A DNA stretch of 64,000 bases. Source: Anticarsia gemmatalis (Eukaryota; Arthropoda; Insecta; Lepidoptera; Erebidae). The stretch is taken from assembly GCF_050436995.1 (NCBI RefSeq), contig NC_134756.1, forward strand, positions 4,402,001 to 4,466,000, in the 5' to 3' direction. Below the pieces are notes generated by a model. That model saw only the letters and a list, made by a program, of their open reading frames with translations, had not been told where the DNA came from and searched no databases. The position numbers were made by a program, and so were the translations under genes. Below, one piece after another: positions 51,016-63,000 of this stretch (its first letter is position 1; every line of letters starts with the position of its first letter).

Positions 51016-54000
51016 CTGTGGACAACGAGAAAAACATGTTAAAGTACACATTCAAGTGATCGGCACGGAGATGTAAATGCTTCACGATGGAAGATTTACA
51101 GCAATATTAACACGGGCAAAGTGTCTAGTAATAGCTCTCACATTTCGTAGTGTTGGGCCTAGGGTGGGCGCGTGGTGTGCATGTTAAACAGTGTAAGGTC
51201 CAAGGGTTCGCGGCGCAGCGGTGAGTGATCGCCCCTCCGTGTCCCGCGTGATTCATGCACCTCTAAAATCTTATGAAATATACGCGGGTTCGGATCACGT
51301 ACGCACGCGCGGGTTAAGACTGTTGATATTGAAATCTATGTATGTAACACTAGCCCGCTAAGGGAAAAATGAATAGAGGCTTTTTTTATTAAACGGAAGC
51401 TTAGTTGCCCTCATTTGAATATGGGCAAAAAAGTGCTAGCAACGCGTGTCATTTCATATCTCATATTGAACTTGGCGAGTAGAGATTGGAATACGTGTAT
51501 GTGTTATGGAATTGATTCATGGTCTCGCATGAAGCGTGGTGTAGCCTAATTTATGTGTTCCGCTCTGAAGATGGTGATGTGGTCAAGGCGCGTCCAGTCG
51601 CTCCTTGTAATTTGATGGCTCATTGTTAACCCGAGACACATTTTATTGTGGAGACAATCACGTCTCAGCGATCACGTAGGGAAGTGCACGCTCGGTGAGA
51701 CACTCGATATTTTTTTAAGTTTATTTTTAATCAATGATGAATGACTTCTATAAAACTTTAATTCGTTTAGTTCGTATTTTAATATAATACTCCAATATAG
51801 ACGTTATATAGTACTATCCTATAATTTTAAAGATTGCTTTTAGTTTTTGTAGTTTAATTCATCGAGTTAGACTGCATCCGCACAATAGAACGAACTGAAC
51901 AAAATTAATGACATTATCTTAACATAAATACAGTCTTGCATATAACCTTCGAGGCAAAACATAGGACACAAATGACGTCACCACGTCTGGCTAGTTTAAT
52001 ACCTAGTATATTGTTAATACCTATTGAGTACAAAGAGTATCGTGTAGTATTTATGTTCGTCACTAGAGGTGGGCGCGGCACGATAAGCGATCTCCACTGT
52101 TAAGACGATTATTGAAATGTAACGGTCAGATTGTGACCGACCGGAAAGATGGTTGGTACAGGCTGTTCACAATATTGATCGTCTAACTTTGATACATTGG
52201 TACATATTCTTCGTTTATTTTATTAGTAAGTTAAAATTAAACAAACAAGTATAACGTGTATAAAAACATTTTAAAATACGATTCAACTTTAATTGTTATT
52301 GGTATTGTTAGCAGGTACCTATGTTTTCTTTCGTCAGAGTACTTATTTTATCTTCCATGAAATTCATCACTAGAGACGTAATCCAACATAATAATTTCAC
52401 CGAAGTGTAAGTTTCAATGGCACTTATGTTCTAATCCATACTATCCTATATTTATAGGGAATGTACTGTAAAGTTCAACGTAAGAAAAAAATAGTGTTAA
52501 AATGAATAAGAGCAGCTTACAATAATTGAAGAAATTTTAGAGAGAAGAAATCTCTGTCAAGACGATACAGTTGTCTTAACATCACGCTGTATATGAATTT
52601 ATCGCGATATCAATATTGTGACCTTTTTGTAAGGGGCATTGTTCATTGTGTTGAGTTTTGGTCATCATACGGTACCGAACTCATAGCAACAGACAAATTG
52701 AAATCGTAATCCTTTTTCGTGATTTATAAACATATAAACCTCCTACTATTTTTAACCCGTCCGTAAAACTGAATACTTCATTATTTATTTTACTATAATA
52801 ATGTGGATCAGTAAAAGTAGTAAACTACTACGAGCAGTGTTAATTACTCCAAAACGTAAAGTACAAATTGGGGTAATAAACTGCAAAAACGCATTTCAGC
52901 GTTAAAGTTTAAAAAGTATGAATAACACGGGCACAAAACTAAAGTAGATACTTCAAAGCTAAAAAAAATCGGTACAAATAACTCATTTTTTCTTTTTAGC
53001 TATCTTTGAATACCATACTATCAATATACGACTTCCCAAACTAGAACAATCTCTTTCAAAATATTCTACAATAACACAGGTCAAACGTCTTGCTAACCAT
53101 ACGTATACAAGTAGGGCCAAAAAAACTACCAAAACAGCTCCAATTCGATTGACACAGGATTACAGAGATTACCAAACGTTTCTAATTTTCAATCGCACTC
53201 GATAACCATCCGTGGTCAATGTGTGGTTGATAATTAATTGTGGTCGGGCTTGTATTTGGGTGGTCGGCTTAAACGGTACTAGTTCGCGATTCTATGACAT
53301 GTGACTGTATGTAGGCTTTGTAGGACTTAATTTGATATGTCATACGGTTTTTGAATGATTGATTGATTGTTAGAAGACAGTCTAAATCAAATAAATGTAC
53401 TACTGACTTCAGTTACTGCTTTAAATACTTTTTAACAACTGTTTATTCTTCCAATATGTATCATGGTTTAATAAAAAAATATTGTCTTTTTGGAGTAACT
53501 TTAGTTCCCATGTTATCACGGAAAACTAAACTAGACTTTATTACTTTAAAGAAAGCAGTAACAAAAATAGTCAATAAAGATTTTTTTAAAGACTGTATTG
53601 ATTCTCTCCTCCCATATCATGTTTTGACAAAAATTGTATAATGTGTATCTTTTAGATAGGCATATTACGAGAATACAAGTTTTCACCGAAAACTAAACTA
53701 GACGTTATTGTACCTCTACTAAAGAAAGCTGTAATGAAAATAGTTTATACTAAAATGACTGTTCGAGCAAGACCATTTAGATTCTCATTTTTGCTTGAAA
53801 ATACGCTCCACAACGGTTGAGAAAACAAATATACTTAATACAATATCAATCATAATAATCTATTCTCGATATCAATAACTATCAAAACGACACAACACAT
53901 CAGACATTATCCGGCCAGCCTCAGGTTATCCGGACACGTAAAAAAATGTTTAACGACCGTTTCGATTTCAAAAGGCAATCGTTGATTACCGAGCATTGTG

Positions 54001-57000
54001 TGGGCCAGGAGCCACTGGGAGTGAAATTTTTAAACACGGGGGTCTATGGGGCCCCTAGGGTGGACCCCCCACCCCCGTGGGGGGGACCGCTTAGCTCCGG
54101 GAAAGCGTATCCGGTTGTCGTGGCCGCTCGGCATCGTAATTTATGTATGTGTGCATTTCTTTTCGGTAATTTTTATGGTATTTGATGAATTGGGTTGTGT
54201 TTTTGGTTTATTGAAATTGTAAAGGATTTTTTCTTGTGAATATTTTTTTTGCGCTGTGATTGTTTTTTAAATTGAACGTTGATGGTTTTAGGTGTAGGGA
54301 TGTTACTGTTAAGTCAAGGTAGTTAATTGTTTGTTAGCCATTTGCAATCAATACTAGCTATCGAGTATAATACAAATCACGGAATAATATTTCCAGTAAA
54401 CTTCGAAAATTATTATGTTATTATAATAGTAATAATAATTAAAACATTTAATAGTCACTCTACAATAAAACCGCGCTGATATTCATGAAAATTTTAAAGC
54501 GAAATAAAACTTGAAGTGAAAATGCGAAATTCCGTCGGCCCATATAGAACATTCCTCGACCGGAAGCCGCCAGCGCTGCTTCCGGCGACGACAACAGTTG
54601 TTCGCACCCCAGCGCCTCTCGCGGACACCACTAGAAACTACAGACAACCACCCGACTGTACACTACAGTGTTGTTTACTCACTTATACGAGTTGTGTTCG
54701 TAGTTTATATGAGTGTGTAGGTATATTGCAGATGACAACTTTCAAAGTAAATATATTAGTATTTTGAAAAATATCTTTCATAATCAAGTTTGACTCTAAA
54801 CTTGATTATGAAAGATATTTTAGAGGAGACAATCTCTAAAAACTAACACTTAATATTTAAAATCCTTTTTTAGTTTACTCATTAATTTTAAAAACTTAAC
54901 CTTAATATTTTTAATAGAAAATATCAACCAATAATTTAATTAATCCAACACCCTATATCTAAACTAAAATTCAAAACTCAAATACCAAGTCAGTAAAAAA
55001 AAATGTTTATTAAAAAAATGCGTTCTATATTTTGAATCTATGCGAAATCTGAAATAAGAACGGCGTACCAGTGAGACTCGCCATCGACTTGTTATGCGGC
55101 GGATGTCCGTCGCGCCGCTGCGCTGAATGACCGCCTTCCCCTTCCGCCCGCGCACCTCTAACCCCCCCTAGTCCCCTACTGGAATAGTCCATACTGCTAG
55201 CGATCAGCGGGTAATGAGGCCTTACACCGGTAGTTCGAATTATAATCTTTTTTTTTCGAAATAAATAATATGGCCATAAAATTTAAAATTCAATGTTCGA
55301 ATTATGTATAAGATGCTTATGAAGTTTATATTCGGTAGTTCGAAATAAATATTCAGGTGATATTCAAAAATGTATATAGGAATTACGGAAAAAATAATTC
55401 TGTGAGATAAACTTTAACTTCTGAGTTTTTTGCGGTATTTGAATTTGTCTTTGTTGTCTTTGATTTATGTTTATTTATTTATAAATTGAAATATGTACGT
55501 ATAATATTCACAAGAGATTTGAACACTTATTTATTTCTCGATTTTACTTGTTTATATTTTTTGTTTAATCTCTATCCGCTATCAATGAAACCTAATCCTT
55601 ACGCTAGTGCGAAGTTATAACCCCGAATGGTGCAAATTGTGACCCATAACTGGAAGACATGTTGTTGTTTGCGAAGAAAAATAAAATTTCTAAAACGGAA
55701 CATTTCTTGGCCAAAACTGCTACTGGCCAAGTACAATAAATGTTTTGCTTTTAATTTAGTCACAGTTAACAAATATTATTCTCGTCCCTTTTTAAAATAA
55801 ACTATACTACTATTTAAATGCGAAAGTTTTTTCTTTTTTCTTTTTTTCTTTTTTTTTTTAAAGACAACTCCCGCACTAAGAATTGCTCTTGTGTCGCGGG
55901 GACTTTTACAAACATACAAACAACGGACACAAAGCACAACCAGACCCGAAACAATTATTTGTGGATCGCACAAATAATTGTCCCGTGTGGGAATCGAACC
56001 CACGACCTCCCGTTGCAGTGGTATCGGCGTGGCGACCTAAACCACTGCGCCACAGAGGCAGTGAATCGATGTTCGTGACTTCATCATGTCAAAACTACTG
56101 AACTAATTTTGATGAAACTTGACACACAGATAGCTTAAACCCTAGATTAACTCATTACATAGATAATTTTCAAAAGCGGACGTATTCGTAGTAGAAGCTA
56201 GTTATCAATATATTTTATACTAAAGATACGTTACAGGAAAAAGGTTATTTAAAGATAATAAGCGGAAAAAGGCTCAATGTTTGTATCTATATTATCTGTC
56301 TGAGATAAGTAAGAAACAAAGATCGAATATTTTCATCGTCATTATTGATAAGATATATCAATTGATCGGTTGCTTTACCGATTATTTACTTCGTTGTTCA
56401 AAGGATTTAAATTATTATCTATTTTTGGGAGTATCTTATTTGTAAGCAAATAATATGCTTAAGAAGTCACGTATCTGATTATGTAATTGACCAAATCACG
56501 GGTGCGGGAGTGCCCCCGCCAAGACGATTATTGATTTATTTTTTACGATTTTATCGAAGTGTGGGATGATATTTACAAGATTATAAGAAGATACATAAGC
56601 GTATTATTGCTCAATATTTATTATAGTATAGCCTGTAATTTTCCGGAATATATTATACGCTCACTTTGCAATTTTTTTATCAAATAGATCCAGATGTTTT
56701 GTATCAAGTGAAGGACAAACCGACAAACACTTTTACACTTATAATGTTAGCGTGGATACTGGTAATATTTTAATTGTTTGTTTTGTAAAATAATACTCAA
56801 TTCGTATAGGTAATTAAAACTGTGACGCAACTCAATGATGTCTGGGTCACAATTCAGAAGGACGCAACTGAAAAAATAATTTGTGACTTATTGTTTAAAC
56901 ATATTCGAATTGACCGATTTGACCGGCGACAGCTACACAAGTGTTTTGCAAATAACAAAAGGATGTTGGATACAAAAAGTGACCCCGACCTCCACTCATT

Positions 57001-60000
57001 ACCACGACTATTAATATTCGTATGAAAAACTGAAAATTCATTTGTGTTTTTCAAATTTTCAACTCAAGAATTAGTTTTTGTTTCTTTTCAGATACACAGC
57101 TCTTGTTTTTTTTTATTATTTGTTTAAACAGTATAGAATTAATGACATTTCTTACAGGATTGGTTGCATAATTATTCATTATCAACGTGGCGCGATGTTT
57201 GTTTGTTTTATCGAAATTATCAAGTACAATATGATGTCTACAATAAATGCCTAATTAGTACATAAAGATAGTACATATAGCTGTCAGCATGACGCGTATC
57301 GCCGCGCCCGCCGCCGCCACGCCGCTAAAACGCTGATTTTTGTAAACAATGTAAACTATCGCGTTACTCCACAAATTGTTGGTTCGCGCCCAAACAGTTA
57401 CGCCTTTATGTAAGTAGAGCTAACTTTACGATATAATCGTCGGAATTTTGTAAGCGAATATTCTTTTTATTTCATCATTTTTGTAATGGTTTTATAGAAA
57501 AATAGGTAATCGACGGCTGTAAAAGTAATTTAAAGAGTATATCTATGTTCTGTCTTATTATCTTAAAGAGTAAAATTTGAATAGCAAGCTGATCTGCGTT
57601 CCAAGTTCCATGAGATTTATTTTTATCAACTCTACCTTTTTGGAACTAGCTAGTCAGCATGTGAAATAATTGTAACTTAGACTGTCCTAATATCCCAATA
57701 TTTAACCTGAATAATATAATCCGTCAACAATCTAAAAGATTCACTTGAAATAACTTCATTTCATTCAATATCAGAACCATAACACCCCGTTTCCATCTAA
57801 CATCACGTAAACTCAAAAATCAAGACACAAAATGTGACAAAATTTCGTCCCCAACACGTTGTGTGGGGCTATTTTAAACTCATAATAACTTGTCGACACA
57901 TGTGCGCCGACCATTACCACATATTACAAAAAAATGTTGGAAAAACAATAAAATGCTAGAGGGGACTTCTAAGTGGACGCGGTTTAAAATTGATTTCAGC
58001 GCACCGATGCGTTTAAGTGCCGTGTATTGGAATAAATTATACAATGTTGACTGTTTACGTTAATGTTACTATAGGATTGCTTGAGATGTCTTGATTTTGG
58101 AGACTATCTGGTTGGGACAAAGTTAAAAACCAATTGTTTGACTGATTAGATTAGAAAATTACGAAATAGAACGTCTTAGAAAAGTGTCTACTATTGTATG
58201 TGGAGTAAACACTATAATAATAATAATAATTGGTACCTACATCGTATTGCTACGTATGCGCCACATGATGACGCTTTACTGCTACCGCGCGACATAGCTC
58301 AACTAATTAACCATATCAGACCCTAGATATGTAGGTACAGCTTTGATCAATCGAAACACAAATTTTAATTAACGAATTCCTCCAACGGTCACTGGCAACC
58401 CCTCACAACAACCACAAAGCAACTATGACAGCTATTCAATTGCAAACTGCACCTGCCACATACAACATTACATTATAAAATAAACAACACACATATCTAA
58501 ATGTACGAATCTATCAAAAGTAAACCAAAAACGGTCGAGAGGCAATCTATCATAAAATAAATCTATGATATATTTACACACAGTGAATGCATTATCACCA
58601 TTCCTAAATCAGCTATCAACGGACTCTTTTCACTAAAAGGGTGAGGTTCACTATAGAAAAGGTTGACCCCTCATAAAGACTTATCACCTCATATACAAAA
58701 TAAGGTTCTACTAATCCAAAAAGCCACGAACAAAATGCAAATCTACACATTCGGCGTAGAGATCAAATTTCAATGGACACAAGCCAGCAGATGGGATCTC
58801 GTCAAAGTTAGCGGTAGTTTTTTCACAACAATCTCCTCTCGGACTTAACTTACGTTATCTCGCCCACGAACGTCGCAAGGAATAGAAACCCGCACGTACA
58901 TAATAAGGACGATATTTCTAAAGAAATTTAAATTCGCCCGCAAAGGTCCCCAAGATAGGATTAAAGATTGGGCGCCGAGATGGCCCTTTTGTGGTCGACC
59001 CTTAAGAAAACATGTCTTGATATGGAAATATCTCGGACGGGAGTTAATCGAGGAATCATTTGCGGGGGCGATCATTTATCAGAAGTACCGTCTATGAATG
59101 CATAATTAGGCCACAGATAGAGCAGAGCCGGCTGTCCGTTTGAACCTCATTGTTGACGTTTATTTCGCGCGAGTGGGCAAGTAAAAAGCCCGCAGTTGTT
59201 TGGTCCGCGCCGTACCGACTGACCGTTTTGAGGTGCGCCAGACCGTGCATGTCGAGTTTAAAAGGATAATTTTTATCTGGGGGTCCTGGAGAAATCGATA
59301 TAGATATCATTGTTCACGACGCGCACCGGTGAGCTCTGAACAAGCTGGTGAGCGAGATAAAAAGAGTTAATAATAATAGCTCATGTCAAAACATGCGGAT
59401 TACCAGATAACCGGTTTTTAGGGGAAGTAATGACCTACTTTACTGTAATAAAAATAAGAGCAAAATAAAATTTTTGTAATGCAGCCGCGACACGGAATAC
59501 GGAAAACGTATCCTCACACCGACAATCCTTCATTAAATTGTAAACCAAACAAAAGAGTCCAAACACTGGACCCGATCCACACTTGATACAATATTTGTTT
59601 TGATACAAACAAGTGACGGCCATCGGTTCACCAGTGTTTTGTGATGGTAATGACTGTGGCGACGCTTTGTGGACACAGATTCCATGACTCGACGCAGTTT
59701 CTTTGTCAAACGACACCTGAACGATATAGATAAAAGTTCTTGAAGAACCTTGTACGTACTTTGTGTTCAAGAACTGCTCTGAATACATTCACAAACCTAC
59801 GCGCTGAAAGGACACGCGATAGGCACGAGACAAACTTCCCCTCACATTTAACAAAGTCGCAGACGTCATGTCTAAAATTAAAACCCACTTATTCCAAACC
59901 CGCCACTTAGCCACCTTCCCGGTTATACAAAAACTAAAAATATCCACGAGCATTGTGTCACGCTTAAAGGAGTTCCATAGGTCACGGCGAACGCATGAGC

Positions 60001-63000
60001 GTGTACCACGTGTCAGGAACACGCCAAACATTTTTTATCTTTGAAAAAATTATAAAAGACCGTTTCTAACAATGGGACCTCGGTAGCATCTTTGACAATT
60101 ATAATATCGTAGTCATCGCAGCATAGAGAGATATAAATACCGCTAGATGTACAGCGACATTGAACTCAAGGTACAATGGGTGAAGGATGAATATTGAATG
60201 AATGGTTTATAAAACATGAGCTGTTTAAGTATTGTTGCGCATACGGTTAACGTAAGGGTCATCACAAAAGCCAGATGACAACAATACGCGTGCGTCAATC
60301 GTGTGCTCATGCAAATAATTTTTTTCTCCTAAATCATCCCCTTTATCTGTCTGTATTGCGATGGGGTTAATTAATATGTACGGAATAATACAATTAAAAT
60401 TAAGATCCCTTTTTAAGTTGGCACGAGGTCGCGACTTACTGTCACCATTAGAATTATGTCCTTGTTTTGACAATAACCTTCCGTTATGAATGCGGTTTTA
60501 AAAGTCGAGTGGATTTATGAGTTGGCTCTTTTGTTTCTGCTTATCAATATAATAGATAGCTATATTTCATTGTGATGGGTGCCCTCATAGTATATTGAAA
60601 ATGGTTGGTTTGACAGCTCAGTTAGAAGGGGTTAATATGAACGTTTAGGATAAACGCAATAATCCGAAACAACTGGTGCTGAAGCAAAACCTGTTATTGA
60701 CACATCGGCAGCGCAATACCGGTCTGTATACAGAGAACTAATAACGTCACATTCAATGTCCAGATATAAGAATGACGTATGTATTGTCTAACGATGTTAT
60801 CTGCACCTATATCTGGCAATCGGATGATATTTTTATCATCGCCTTAAATAACACACTAGAATGTTTTCGTCTTGGTTATCAACAAGATTAGTTGTCGATT
60901 GCTGATTGTTGCTATATAAGGACAATTTTCGTACGAAAATAGTTGATAGGAGGTAGAGATAGATGTAAGCCGTTTAGTTTACGAGGCTATCAATGATTTG
61001 AATGAATTCGTATTAAATATTGGCAAGTCATCAATAAAAAGCAATGCAATAATTTCGCTTCTGTTTTTCAATTTTTGCGATAAGTAGTTACAAAACAGTA
61101 ATTGTAGTTTGCGTCAACTTTTTCCTCCTTTGTAAGTTGCACGATTTCGTAAAGCAGTTGACAGAATGCGGGTCGAAAATTTTGAACGGTGCACAATTTT
61201 CGGGTTTTAAGTAAGGCTTTGTTGTGCAACGGGTTTAATACAAAAGTGTCAAATGACAGCACATCTGGCCTCACAAAGGGTTAGTCTCGGATAGATTATT
61301 TCTCGAACCACCCTCACAAGATTGCTCGCTTATACAGATGTTCGAAGCAACCTCCGCTTTTATTTATTCTACGTTTTATTGAAACGGTTTAAGGATTAGT
61401 GAAGTGATTTTTTAGATTAACCGTTATTTTAAGATGGGGAAGGGCTTATTTTTATAGTGTATTATATTTAGAATAGAATTTTAGATAAAAGAGGTGTTGA
61501 ACTGACTGGTTGTTGATATGATAATAAAATGTTAGATATTAGTTTCTATCGATATTTTTTTCTGAAGATACATTTAACCAAAAATGATGTGTGATATATT
61601 TGAGTACAAAAACGAAGCATCCTGTTACTACCGTCAGGATTATTATCCCAATCCGAAATGTATGGCGTAGCGATGACGCGGCACAAATACCATGATTGTC
61701 CAACATTGTCATTGTGCAACATCTTGCGTGACAAACACGTAAAGATAAAACTGTCTCCAAAGAATCCTTTGAAGCCGAATCATTAATATAATAAACATCT
61801 GACCGTCATGCTCGTGACGTAGATACAAAAAAAGCTGAAATTTGTCAAACACGTGTCCTTTCCGATTTGGGTTATGAAATGTTTGGTTCGTTGACTCATA
61901 AAGAGTAAGTTTCTTAGGAAAACTGGTCACTGCAAAGACATGTATTCGGTGAACGACTGAACAATGTGTGTTAGAATTTGTTATTTCGTTACCAAGTGAT
62001 GAGTAAATGTTATACCTAGGCAACCTTATCTTGTTCTATGATAATGAATATAGAAAAACGCATATTACTGATATGAAATAATATAGTAGACTATTTCTAA
62101 AGAGAAACCGATGAATGTTTTTGTCTGACACGATCATTAAATTGCGTCGCAAATGACATCTAATTGCGGTTAGACCCCTATTTTACCAGAACCCTGTGGT
62201 TTTTACACGATAAAAATTATATAATTAACACCCTAGGCCCGGCAAAGACACTACAAAACATTATAATTACATTTGAGCAGAAAGACGGACTACAAAATGC
62301 ATTTGTGAAAAAAGACACTTACCACTATGCATAGTATTAGATTCAGCATCAGCAACTTCGGTCCTGGACTTCTTTACGTCCTCGGGAGACCCTGAGGTGT
62401 CCATATGCTCTTGCTTGATCTTAGGCTTGATGTCCACATCAGGAGAACTCGACGGCATAGGGGACGTAGACGCCCGCCTTTTAGGTGTCGAAGTTTCCGT
62501 ATCACCTATGGAGAAAACCGCAAATCTTTACTAATATTATAAAGCTGAAGAGTTTGTTTGTTTGTTTGAACACGCTAATCTCAGGAACTACTGGTCCGAT
62601 TTGAAAAATTATTTAAGTGTTAGTTAGCCCATTTCGCTACAACCAATAGGAGCAGATTCCCAGTGAAAAAAATTACACAAACGGGGATAATTTTGACCCA
62701 TTCTCTCTTACGTGACGCAAGCGAAGTTGCGCGAGTCAGCTACTTTATTTATATTTATTTACATTCTATAGATTAATGATCTTAAACTATTAGCTGTAAC
62801 GTTAAAACAGCGAAACGAAGAAAGAGATATTTCCCGTTATCCTGAACTTTAAATCCAGCCTAAATAAACTGTCCGGTTCTTTGTTCAAATGAAACCTATT
62901 GCTAGCAAGCCACAAGTTAAATTTCGCATCGCTCGCGTTACTGTTATTGTCCGGAGTCATCGCTTAGTCGTTGTAATATCTAGGCTTACGAATCTACACA

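Larger units (their letters stand above)
51016..62322 (-). other. BCL11 large intron (11.3 kb)
   Basis: Intron between the SUMO-motif exon (donor at 62322) and the last exon (acceptor at 51016). Apart from the candidate exon it has no credible coding sequence. Contents from left: a GC-rich stretch to about 51300; mostly AT-rich unique DNA to 53900; a G/C-run patch at 54036..54130; a perfect hairpin at 54768..54821; a GC-rich patch at 55080..55200; a Helitron-like element with a nested SINE at 55801..56201; a diverged Helitron-like end near 56756; a GC-rich patch at 57290..57420 with a forkhead-type TGTAAACA; a (TAA)n run near 58210; and a long balanced-composition block from about 58600 to 60700. 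Confidence 0.9.

Noticed and set aside
49302..51076. Many plus-strand and alternative-frame open frames of 62-134 codons over the last BCL11 exon
   Set aside because: They are shadows of a GC-rich coding exon with strong zinc-finger identity on the minus strand.
51016..51085. Upstream extension of the last-exon open frame to an ATG at 51085
   Set aside because: The sequence has a clear acceptor CTCGTTGTCCACAG at 51016 and the residues before it do not match BCL11; phase and Glu junction fit splicing from 62323.
59435..59788. 117-codon minus-strand frame in the intron
   Set aside because: Not recognised, overlapped by other frames of similar length; balanced GC makes such frames likely. Kept only as part of the block noted in findings.
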